A DNA stretch of 64,000 nt from the NCBI GenBank assembly GCA_964576075.1, contig CAZNTX010000006.1, forward strand, positions 1-64,000, written 5' to 3'. Position 1 is the stretch's first letter. Every line of letters begins with the position of its first letter. Under the pieces are notes generated by a model. The model was given only the letters and a program-made list of their open reading frames with translations. It searched no databases and had not been told where the DNA came from. Below, piece by piece: positions 16,812 through 25,571 of the stretch. A program made the position numbers and the translations under genes. The DNA is from Thermohalobaculum sp964576075 (GTDB lineage Bacteria; Pseudomonadota; Alphaproteobacteria; Rhodobacterales; Rhodobacteraceae).

Positions 16812-17536
16812 TGGCGCGCCCCCCGAAGAAGGGCGGCGGGCGGGACCGCGCGCTCCATGTCCGCGTCAAGACCGCCAAGGGCCGCAAGCTCTCCTCCACC
16901 CGCTGGCTCGAACGCCAGCTCAACGACCCCTATGTCGTTCGCGCCCGCCGCGAGGGCTATCGCGGCCGCGCCGCCTACAAGCTCGCCGAGATGGACGACC
17001 GGCTGCGCATCCTCCTCCCCGGCGCCCGCGTCGTGGATCTCGGCTGCGCCCCCGGCGGGTGGTGCCAGGTCGCCGTCGAGCGCGTGAACGCCCGGGGCGC
17101 CAAGCAGGGCAAGGCCGTCGGCCGCGTCATCGGCCTCGACATCCAGCCGGTCGAACCGATCCCGGGCGCAGAGCTCGTCGAGGCCGATTTCCTGGAGGAA
17201 GGCGCGGACGACCGCCTGAAGGCGCTCCTCGACGGCCCCGCCGACATCGTCCTCTCCGACATGGCCGCCCCGGCGACCGGCCACAAGCCGACCGACCATC
17301 TGAAGATCATGGCCCTCGCCGAGGCCGCCGCGGACTTCGCCATGGAGGTCCTCGCCCCGAACGGCGCCTTCGTCGCCAAGGTCCTCCAGGGCGGCACCGA
17401 GGGCGCGCTGCTTGCCACCCTGAAGCGCCGCTTCGCCAAGGTCCAACACCTCAAGCCCCCCGCGAGCCGCGCCGACAGCGCCGAGATGTATGTCGCCGCC
17501 ACCGGCTTCCGCGCCGACCCTGCCGCAGAGCCCTGA
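16811..17536 (+). CDS. rlmE: 23S rRNA (uridine2552-2'-O)-methyltransferase RlmE (FtsJ/RrmJ)
   Basis: A 241-residue SAM-dependent methyltransferase that methylates U2552 of 23S rRNA. It has the SAM motif VVDLGCAPGGWCQVA (74-88). The K-D-K-E catalytic tetrad is visible as K57 in RAAYKLAEMD, Asp in IVLSDMAAPATGHK, Lys in GAFVAKVLQGG and Glu in SRADSAEMYVAATGF. The N-terminal basic tail is usual for alphaproteobacterial members. The ATG at 16811 overlaps the TGA of ppx by one base. A GTG three bases earlier is in frame but superfluous. Confidence 0.94.
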   Translation: MARPPKKGGGRDRALHVRVKTAKGRKLSSTRWLERQLNDPYVVRARREGYRGRAAYKLAEMDDRLRILLPGARVVDLGCAPGGWCQVAVERVNARGAKQGKAVGRVIGLDIQPVEPIPGAELVEADFLEEGADDRLKALLDGPADIVLSDMAAPATGHKPTDHLKIMALAEAAADFAMEVLAPNGAFVAKVLQGGTEGALLATLKRRFAKVQHLKPPASRADSAEMYVAATGFRADPAAEP

Positions 17537-17632
17537 CCCCCGCGGGACCCGCGTCCGCGCGCAGGCGCGGGCGTGGGGGAAATGGAATGGCTTCGGGCCC
17601 CGCCCGAAGCCGCCGCCAGATAGGAGCCCCCC

Positions 17633-18766
17633 TCAGCCCGCGTCGAGCGCCTCCCGGGCCTTGCCGTCGCGCGTGAGCCGCCAGCGGCGGTCGCCGGCGG
17701 GGCGGCGCCAGGACATCTCCGCGGCCGTCTTGCCGGCGAGCACCGCGCGCACGTCGCGCAGCACCTCGGGCGCCAGGCGGTAATACTGATGGCGCTGCAG
17801 CCCGTCCGCCGGCGTCCAGGAGACTTCGGCGCAGTCGATGGCCTCCACCCGGTCCGGCAGCGCCGAGATCCGCCGCGGCCCGCGATGGCCGAGCCGGTCG
17901 CCCTGGTTCGGCTTGGCGTCCGAGAGCGACAGCGCCCGGTCGTTGCCCGCATGATAGACCGCGACGCGCTGGGCGATGTCGAAGAGCGGCGCGAGCCAGC
18001 CATCCTTCTCGAGCGCGTCGTCCTCGATGTCCGAGGCCATCAGGAACACCGTCTCGAACACCCGCCGGAGCGGCCGCCCGTCCTCGCGCAGGATGTCGAG
18101 CAATTCCTGCAGGGCGTGCCGCAGCGCCCAGTTCCCCATGCTGTGGGCGACCAGATGGACCCGCTGCAGGCACCGCTCCTCCCGCGCGAGCGACGACAGA
18201 TAGTCGAACAGCCGCATCGCCGCCCGCCCCATCGCCTGCCCGGAATTGCGCGCGTCGCGCCGGTCGCTCGAATAGGCCCAGCCGAGGTCGTCGTCGAGAA
18301 AGAGCTTCGCGTCCGAGGGCCAGGCGAAGGCGAAGGCCAGCGGCTCGCGGCCCCGGGCGGCGAGCGCGCCGCTCTCGGGATCGGTCATCGGCGCGAGATA
18401 GGCGTCGCGCAGCTCCGCGGCCCGGCACATGGCGCTCTCGAAGCTGTTGGCGAAACCGTGCAGAAAGACGAGGGCGTCGCGCGGATCGTCGCGCATCGTC
18501 GCCCGCATCTCGTCGAACATCGCGGTGGAGCCCGGGATTTCCGCCTGCGCCTCGCCCGCGGGGGTCTCCGGATAGAGCTCCGCCTGGCCGCAGGAATAGG
18601 TGGCGTCGCCATCGCGCCAGGGATGGCGGCCGGGATGGTGGGTCACGCCCACCCGGCCGACGCGGTAGAGGAACGGGCGCTCCTCGTTGTAGCCGGTGCC
18701 GAACTCGGCCGGGCTCTCGCCGAGCACGGTCCGGTTGGTCGCGAAATAGATCCTGTTGGTGGCCAT
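17633..18766 (-). CDS. Alpha/beta-hydrolase of the DUF900 type
   Basis: A 377-residue protein with an alpha/beta-hydrolase core. ALVFLHGFANSFESAMCRAAEL (98-119) carries the oxyanion HGF motif. The nucleophile elbow is VHLVAHSMGNWALRHAL (around 201-217), with Ser in HSMG. A later Asp and HRGPRRIS can supply the rest of the triad. This fits the DUF900 family (PF05990), including the opening NRIYFATNR. Start ATG 18766 has GAAGGAGAGCG upstream. It converges with rlmE, with about 96 bases between stops holding a GC-rich imperfect hairpin. The substrate is unknown. Confidence 0.82.
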   Translation of the reverse strand: MATNRIYFATNRTVLGESPAEFGTGYNEERPFLYRVGRVGVTHHPGRHPWRDGDATYSCGQAELYPETPAGEAQAEIPGSTAMFDEMRATMRDDPRDALVFLHGFANSFESAMCRAAELRDAYLAPMTDPESGALAARGREPLAFAFAWPSDAKLFLDDDLGWAYSSDRRDARNSGQAMGRAAMRLFDYLSSLAREERCLQRVHLVAHSMGNWALRHALQELLDILREDGRPLRRVFETVFLMASDIEDDALEKDGWLAPLFDIAQRVAVYHAGNDRALSLSDAKPNQGDRLGHRGPRRISALPDRVEAIDCAEVSWTPADGLQRHQYYRLAPEVLRDVRAVLAGKTAAEMSWRRPAGDRRWRLTRDGKAREALDAG

Positions 18767-18822
18767 GGACGCTCTCCTTCGACTGGCGCCGGGGAGCGTA
18801 TCGCAGCCGATTTAACCCGAGG

Positions 18823-19779
18823 TTAGCTCAAATTGCCCCGAGCCGCGAGGATCCGTCCGATCAGGTTGAGGAGAAGCTGCGCCGCGAGGATCTGGGTCGA
18901 GCCCGTGGGGTCGTAATCCGGCGCCACCTCCACGAGATCGACGCCGACCACCGGGCGGCTCGCCACCGCCCCCGCGAGCAGCTCGAGCACCTCGTAATAG
19001 AGGAAGCCGCCATGCGACGGGGTCCCGGTGCCGGGCGCGATGGAGGGGCAGAAGCCGTCGATGTCGATGGTGATGTAAAGCGGCGCCTCCGGCAGGCGGG
19101 CGAGCACCCCCTCGGTCCCGAGCGCGCGCACCTGGCGCACGGAGAGGATGTCCGAGCCCATGGCGCGGGCGTCGTCATAGCCCTCCTTCGCCGTCGAGGA
19201 GACGTTGCGGATGCCGAGCTGGGTGAGGCCCGAGACCCAGGGCTTCTCGGCGGCGCGGCGCATGGGGTTGCCGTGGCCCCGGGTGACGCCGTGGCGGATG
19301 TCGACGAAATCGAGATGCGCGTCGATCTGGAGGACGTGGAAGGGGGGACGGCCCTCATACGCCTCGATCGCGGGGATAGTGACCGAATGGTCCCCCCCGA
19401 TCACCACCGGCAGCGCGCCGGCGGCGAGGATCGCCTCGACGCCCGCGCGGATGTTGGCGTGGCTCGCGAGCGTGTCGGTGTGCACGATGTCCGCATCGCC
19501 GAGATCGACGATGCGGGTCCCGGGGCCGAGATAGGTCCGGTCGTCCTCGTGGTCATAGGCGCCCGCATGGCCGAAGGAGAAGAGCGTCGAGGCCTCGCGC
19601 ACCGCGCGAGGGCCGAAGCGCGCGCCGGGGCGGAACTGCGTGCCCGCGTCGAAGGGGGCGCCGAGGATGGCGACATCCGCGTCGATGACACGCCAATCGG
19701 GCTGCACCGGGGATTTTCCGAAGCTCGGGATGCCGACGAAAGGCAGATCGAGCCGCCCGCTCTCGTAGCCGTGGCTCAT
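18823..19779 (-). CDS. speB: Agmatinase / ureohydrolase family protein (SpeB-like)
   Basis: A 318-residue arginase-superfamily enzyme likely to split agmatine or a related guanidino compound into amine and urea, using two manganese ions. Ligands visible are H131 (IGGDHSVTIP), D153/H155/D157 (QIDAHLDF) and D239/D241 (ITIDIDGFCPS). The usual third acidic position of the last motif (DxDxxDP) is Cys (C244), a variation worth noting. GARFGPRAVREAS near 52-64 is a family signature. It lies 106 bases downstream of the thiolase gene on the same strand. This is one of three ureohydrolase-fold genes in the window. Substrate specificity is not certain. Confidence 0.85.
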   Translation of the reverse strand: MSHGYESGRLDLPFVGIPSFGKSPVQPDWRVIDADVAILGAPFDAGTQFRPGARFGPRAVREASTLFSFGHAGAYDHEDDRTYLGPGTRIVDLGDADIVHTDTLASHANIRAGVEAILAAGALPVVIGGDHSVTIPAIEAYEGRPPFHVLQIDAHLDFVDIRHGVTRGHGNPMRRAAEKPWVSGLTQLGIRNVSSTAKEGYDDARAMGSDILSVRQVRALGTEGVLARLPEAPLYITIDIDGFCPSIAPGTGTPSHGGFLYYEVLELLAGAVASRPVVGVDLVEVAPDYDPTGSTQILAAQLLLNLIGRILAARGNLS

Positions 19780-19885
19780 GGGCGGCTCCGCCGCGGCGCG
19801 AAGCGCCTCATCGAGCCCCTCCGGGCTCTCTTCGGCGCATCGCTCCGCGATGAGAGGCCGCAGGGCCTCGAAGAGCGCTGCGCGC

Positions 19886-21067
<1,182 letters not shown>

Positions 21068-21152
21068 GGGGGTCTCTCCTTTGCTCTCCCGGGCGCCCCG
21101 GATCTGGGGTCCGGGGTCGGGCGCAGTCTGGCGGAAGCGGGCGGACAAGCAA

Positions 21153-21179
21153 AGCCCCGCGCCGGGGGGGCGCGGGGCT
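21153..21179 (-). terminator. Strong rho-independent terminator
   Basis: AGCCCCGCGCC pairs perfectly with GGCGCGGGGCT around a five-base loop. Read on the minus strand it is followed by TTTGCTTG. It lies 27 bases past the stop of the PstS-OmpA fusion gene, so it ends that operon before the thiolase gene. Confidence 0.8.
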
Positions 21180-21205
21180 CGCGATGTCGCGGCAGGTGGG
21201 GCGGA

Positions 21206-22789
21206 TCAGCGGATCCAGACCTCCACGCGGCGGTTGGCGACGCGGCCGGCGAAGGTGGTGTTGCAGCCCACGGGCGTCAGCTCGCCGAAGCCGCGGACGC
21301 TGATATTGGCGCCCTGGAAGTCGCCGGCCCCGGCCTCGTTGATCACCGCCTCGTTCATGGTGAAGAGCACGCCCTGGGCGCGGCGGGTGGCGAGCGCCTG
21401 GTTGAGCTCGAACTGGCCGATCGAGTCGGTGAAGCCGACGAGCAGGATCTCCTTGCCCTCATACTTGCCGGCGATGATGTCGCGGGCGAAGCGCTCGGCG
21501 TCCTTCTGGCTCTGCGCGGTGAGCTGCGAGGAGCCCGGCGTGAAGCGGAAGGTGGTGGAGAGACGCTCGGCGTCGCGGAACTCGGTCAGCATCTCGCGCA
21601 TCAGGTCGAGGGAGAACTCCTCCTCCTCGGTGATCGCGTAGGTGAGACGCAGACCCTGCTCGCGCAGCGACTGGCCCTCGGGCACGAGGCTGATGAAGCC
21701 CGAATCCTCGATGAAGGGCGCCGCGTCGTCGGACAGGGCGAACTGCATAAGGTTCTTGGCGTGGGCCGAGACGTCGCGGTCCGACGAATAGAGATAGAGC
21801 CGGCGCGCGAGCGGATATTCGTCCGCCTTGATCGCGAAGGTCGTCGGATAGGAGAGCAGGCCGCATTCCAGCCGGATCGGCAGCACCTGCGCCGCGCGGG
21901 CATAGGCGAAGCCGGTGAAGCCGACACCGTTCGGGTCGGAGGCCACGCTGTCGGAGAGCTCGGCATTCGATTCGAAGCGCCGGGCGTCCTCGGTGACGGT
22001 GACGCCGTTCGGATCGAGCACGAGCGACTTGAAGGTGTCGAAGGTGCCGGAGCGGTCGTCGCGGGCATAGACGTTGATCGCCCGGTCGAGGCCGCCGAGC
22101 TCCGACCAATTGGTGACCTGCCCGGAGAAGATCTGCGCGATCTCGGTCAGCGAGATCGAGCGGACCGGATTGCTCGGATGGGTGATGATGATCAGCCCGT
22201 CGAGCGCCACGACGTTCTCGCGGTCGGTGTTGCGCGGATCGGGGATGCCGGAGTCGTTGAGCAGCACCACCTCGTCGTCCCTGATCGGACGGGACGCCAT
22301 GCCGATGGCGGCGTCGCCCGAGGCGAGGCCGGGGAAGGACGTGCCCGACCCGTGCGCGCGCAGGTCGATGGTGGCCATGTCCTCGCCGGTCTCGTGGACG
22401 ATGCGCAGGATCGTTTCGTTCTCCTCGGCGCCCGGCTCGCGCACCAGCGTGGCCTCGAGCGTGTCCGAATAGCCCTCGATCAGCGAGGGCATGAGCGAGG
22501 CCCCGATGGCGTTGGAGCCGAACACCCCGAATTCCGCCCCGAAGAGCTGGTTCTCGGGGCAGGCATCGCCTTCGCAGGTCACCTGGAAAACGTCGATCTC
22601 CAGCGTGCCGAGGCGCGTCTCGAGCGTGTAGGTCGTCCCGTCGAAATCGACGAGGTTGCCGCGCAGCTGGGTGAAGCCGTCGAAAGACTTCAGCGTGATC
22701 GTGTTGGGCCCCTCCTGGGCGTGGCCGAGGGCCCCGAAGCCCAGGGCCGCCACGACCGCGCAGCCGATACCGTAACGCATGCTTCGCAT
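21206..22789 (-). CDS. Periplasmic PstS-like substrate-binding domain fused to OmpA domain
   Basis: A 527-residue exported protein. A signal peptide (YGIGCAVVAALGFGALGHA-QE) is followed by a short unique segment (30-100, FDGFTQLRGNLVDFDGTTY), a phosphate-binding-protein-like domain, and a C-terminal OmpA peptidoglycan-binding domain. The PstS-like part shows DLRAHGSGTSFPGLASGDAAIGMASRP in pieces, then TEIAQIFSGQVTNWSELGG and DDRSGTFDTFKSL. The OmpA part shows GFTDSIGQFELNQALATRRAQ and GELTPVGCNTTFAGRVANRRVEVWI. It probably tethers a ligand sensor to peptidoglycan. Start ATG 22789 has GGGGAGTGAG upstream, with in-frame ATGs at 22780 and 22804. It is the second gene after the Pro-rich membrane protein (50-base gap). 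The ligand need not be phosphate. Confidence 0.82.
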   Translation of the reverse strand: MRSMRYGIGCAVVAALGFGALGHAQEGPNTITLKSFDGFTQLRGNLVDFDGTTYTLETRLGTLEIDVFQVTCEGDACPENQLFGAEFGVFGSNAIGASLMPSLIEGYSDTLEATLVREPGAEENETILRIVHETGEDMATIDLRAHGSGTSFPGLASGDAAIGMASRPIRDDEVVLLNDSGIPDPRNTDRENVVALDGLIIITHPSNPVRSISLTEIAQIFSGQVTNWSELGGLDRAINVYARDDRSGTFDTFKSLVLDPNGVTVTEDARRFESNAELSDSVASDPNGVGFTGFAYARAAQVLPIRLECGLLSYPTTFAIKADEYPLARRLYLYSSDRDVSAHAKNLMQFALSDDAAPFIEDSGFISLVPEGQSLREQGLRLTYAITEEEEFSLDLMREMLTEFRDAERLSTTFRFTPGSSQLTAQSQKDAERFARDIIAGKYEGKEILLVGFTDSIGQFELNQALATRRAQGVLFTMNEAVINEAGAGDFQGANISVRGFGELTPVGCNTTFAGRVANRRVEVWIR

Positions 22790-22839
22790 TCTCACTCCCC
22801 TCATTCCCGTCTCTCGACCCTTCTGAGACCCCGGCGGGC

Positions 22840-25278
22840 TCACCGCCTGGAGATAACGATATCTCTGACGGCGGCATCGTCCAAGCGATTGCCGTAATCG
22901 GCGACCTCGTTGCAGCCGATCGCGCCGATGATGGCCCGGCGCTCGCGCTCCATCTGACCGAAGGTGGCGCGCACGACCCGGTAGGCGGGGGCCGCGAAGG
23001 GGCCGTTCCCGCAGGTCTCGCGCGCGCCGACGCGGCGACGCGAGGCGAAGTCGATCAGCAGGTCGACCACCTCCGCATCCACCGAGCGGCGCACGTAATG
23101 GGTGTAGACCCGCAGCGAATCGCCCACGCCGCGCGGCGCGTCGTGGCGCAGCAGATAGCCGGAGCCGCGCCGGCGCGCCGTGCGCGGATCGCCGAGATTC
23201 TCCGGGCGGATATGGCCCGGCGACCAGAAGTCGTCGAAGGCGCTCTTGGCATGCAGCTCGAGGGTCACCGGCGCGTTCCAGACGAGGGCGACGCGGACGA
23301 TCCGGTCCGTCCCGGAGAAGGGGATCTCGGCGGTGAGCGAGGTGCCGTCGGGATAGGCGAGCTCGATCTGCGAGCTGCGCTGGAAGCCGGGCACGGAGAA
23401 GGCCGCGCCGCCGTCGGCGTCGACGATCGCGCCGAGCTCGATGCCCTCGTAGCGCAGCAGGATCGGTTGGCCGACGAAGCAGGGCGCGTCGACGATCACC
23501 CGGGTAATCGCATGGGCCTGCGGCGCGATGTTGACCTGTGGCAGCACCACGCAGCGCGCCTCGGCGGGGCTGCGGGCCGCGAGCTCGATATCCTCCGAGC
23601 CGGGCTCGACGGCGGGGCGGTCCGGGTCGATCGCCGGGCGGTCCGGGTCGAAAGCGGGCTGGTCGGGGTCGATCGCCGGGCGGTCCGGGTCGAAGGCGGG
23701 CTGATCGGGGTCGATCGCCGGGCGGTCCGGGTCGAAGGCCGGCTGGTCGGGATCGAAGCGGCGGACGGTGCGCCCGGGCAGGTCGAAGCCCTGGTCGATC
23801 GGCGCGGGAGCCGCGAGCTCGGCCGGCGCGTCGTCGGTCTCCACGGGCACGATGGTGAGCGGCATCCGCCCGATGGCGAGCACGTCGCCGAGCCCGCTCT
23901 CCGGCGCGACGAGCGCGATTCGCCCGCTCTCCTCGGAGGAGATCTTGGGCATCGGGGCGCGGGGCACCTTGGCGTCGAGTTCCTCCGGCCCGGCGCCGAT
24001 CTGCGGCAGGCTCGGCTTCTCGAACATCTCGGGGCGCCGGTCGAACCGGGCGATGCCGAAGGTCGCGCGGGGGCGCATGTCGCCGGAGAGGCGGCGCACG
24101 GGCTGGCCGTCGGCCGCCTCGGGCGGCGCGCTGAGTTGCGAGATGCGGTCGCCGCCGAAGCCCCCGGGGCGCAAGCCGCCGATGGCCGGGCGGCGGACCT
24201 GCGGCTCCTGTGCCTCCGCGCGGGCCTCGCCGGGCGCGGGAACCGGCGCTGCCGGCTCGGGCGCGCGGGCGATGGCGAGCGGGGCGTCGGGCCCCGCGGG
24301 GTCGGCGCCGCGGCGGGGGGCGTCCTCGGCGATCGCCCCGGCGCCGGGGGTCGGCGGGAGATCGGCGATGGGGTCCGGGCGCCAGGCCTCGGCGGGCTGC
24401 GTGCGGGCCGGCGCCGGCTCGGCGAGGGCGAGAGCGCCAGGCGCGGGGGCTGCCTGGCTGCGCGCGCGGGTCGCGCGGGAGAGCAGCCCGCCGCGGCTCG
24501 CGGCGGCGGCGAAGTCGTCGTTCTGCGAATCGTCGAGCCGGGCGGTCAGCTGCGCCGGCGCCTGGGGCGCTTGCGCGGCCGGACGGGCGACGGGCTCGGC
24601 GCGGCCGGCGGGCGCGATGGTTTGGCTGCCGCCCGCATCGGGCGCGAACCCCGAAGGCGCGGCGAGCCGGCCGGCGGCCGGGGCTGCGGGCGCCTCCGGG
24701 CCGTCGAGCCCGAGAGCCGCGGTGTCGAAGCCGGTCAGGCTTGGCGCTGCGGGGGCGAGGGGGGCGGCGCGGCGCACCGGATCTGGTGCGGCGCCCGGGC
24801 GCACCGGATCGGGCGCGGCCGCGGCAGAGGGCGCGGGGCGCGGCGTCGGCCGCGGGGCGGCGGCGACGGCCGGCCCGTCCGCATCCAGCGCCTCGGGGCG
24901 GACGAAGACGGTGACCTCCGCGGTCGCGTCCTGCGCGCGCAGGCCGATGCCGTAGGAGAAATCCTGCGCCCCGGCGCACCGGGCCTCCGGCGTGTAGGTG
25001 ACGAGCCCGTCGCGCACGAAGGCGGTGCCGCAGCCGGGCGCGCTGACGATTTCGAGATTGGCGCGGTCGCGCGCGGTGAGGCCGGTGTCGTTGCCGAGGA
25101 CGTCGATCTTGATCGAGGTGCCGCTCTCGGTCGCGACCTCGTCGGGCGCGAGGGCGAGGGCGCCGGACTCGCCGGTGAAGAACTCCAGGAGCGGGCCGCC
25201 CCGTTGAACGACGGTGCCTATGGCTATCATCAGCACGACCCCGCTCAGGATCGATATGAACCGGTCATCCTTGAACAC
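22840..25278 (-). CDS. Membrane-anchored Pro/Ala-rich envelope protein with DPD(R/Q)PA repeats
   Basis: An 812-residue protein (GTG start) not recognised as a whole. A single N-terminal membrane segment (ISILSGVVLMIAIGTVV, 8-24) precedes a cadherin/Big-like beta domain (45-130, with ESGTSIKIDVLGNDTG and VTYTPEARCAGAQDFSYGIG). A long Pro/Ala-rich disordered linker runs from about 130 to 500. A tandem repeat of DPDQPAF/DPDRPAI units spans about 507-556, and a folded C-terminal domain of unknown type about 575-812 (four Cys, rich in beta-forming residues). Transcribed with the PstS-OmpA gene, it is likely an inner-membrane protein reaching across the periplasm to that partner. The repeat and linker would provide length. 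Confidence 0.7.
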   Translation of the reverse strand: MFKDDRFISILSGVVLMIAIGTVVQRGGPLLEFFTGESGALALAPDEVATESGTSIKIDVLGNDTGLTARDRANLEIVSAPGCGTAFVRDGLVTYTPEARCAGAQDFSYGIGLRAQDATAEVTVFVRPEALDADGPAVAAAPRPTPRPAPSAAAAPDPVRPGAAPDPVRRAAPLAPAAPSLTGFDTAALGLDGPEAPAAPAAGRLAAPSGFAPDAGGSQTIAPAGRAEPVARPAAQAPQAPAQLTARLDDSQNDDFAAAASRGGLLSRATRARSQAAPAPGALALAEPAPARTQPAEAWRPDPIADLPPTPGAGAIAEDAPRRGADPAGPDAPLAIARAPEPAAPVPAPGEARAEAQEPQVRRPAIGGLRPGGFGGDRISQLSAPPEAADGQPVRRLSGDMRPRATFGIARFDRRPEMFEKPSLPQIGAGPEELDAKVPRAPMPKISSEESGRIALVAPESGLGDVLAIGRMPLTIVPVETDDAPAELAAPAPIDQGFDLPGRTVRRFDPDQPAFDPDRPAIDPDQPAFDPDRPAIDPDQPAFDPDRPAIDPDRPAVEPGSEDIELAARSPAEARCVVLPQVNIAPQAHAITRVIVDAPCFVGQPILLRYEGIELGAIVDADGGAAFSVPGFQRSSQIELAYPDGTSLTAEIPFSGTDRIVRVALVWNAPVTLELHAKSAFDDFWSPGHIRPENLGDPRTARRRGSGYLLRHDAPRGVGDSLRVYTHYVRRSVDAEVVDLLIDFASRRRVGARETCGNGPFAAPAYRVVRATFGQMERERRAIIGAIGCNEVADYGNRLDDAAVRDIVISRR
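23611..23759 (-). repeat. In-frame 42-bp tandem repeat inside the envelope protein gene
   Basis: About three and a half copies of a 42-base unit encode alternating DPDQPAF and DPDRPAI heptapeptides. Copies are nearly identical at the DNA level (GGGCGGTCCGGGTCGA recurs), suggesting recent expansion or contraction. Confidence 0.85.
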
Positions 25279-25571
25279 CGCAGGTCACCCCTGATTCGTC
25301 CCACCTCGAACTGAACCCAAGAAAACGCGCACCTCCACAGGGTTGGGAGTTTGTCTTAAATTCCCGCATAGTGCAAGTGAAACGCGGCTGGAACAATCAG
25401 AACGCGATCCCTCGCACCTCCCCCTGCGGAATGGCTAGCACAACCATGGGGCGTTGTCATGGAAATTGGCGCGCCCGCCGGATGCGTGGAGGGCTCGCGG
25501 AGGTGGCCAGCCGGCCCCGGCGGGCGATATGGGAGAGGAAGGGCGCGAGCGCGGATGAGGGAGAGGGCGCG
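25279..25571. promoter_or_regulatory. Divergent control region (envelope pair / CoxL-like gene)
   Basis: 293 bases between start codons. The segment 25310-25390 is the most AT-rich (GGAGTTTGTCTTAAATTCCC, GCATAGTGCAAGTGAAAC). On the minus strand TTGCAC around 25370 could be a -35 box for the envelope gene, with an unclear -10. No operator is recognised. Confidence 0.3.

Noticed and set aside
21206..24979. One very long minus-strand protein spanning the envelope pair
   Set aside because: That frame is antisense-like filler over the upstream gene; the real product starts at 22789 with a signal peptide, and the 812-residue gene uses another frame.
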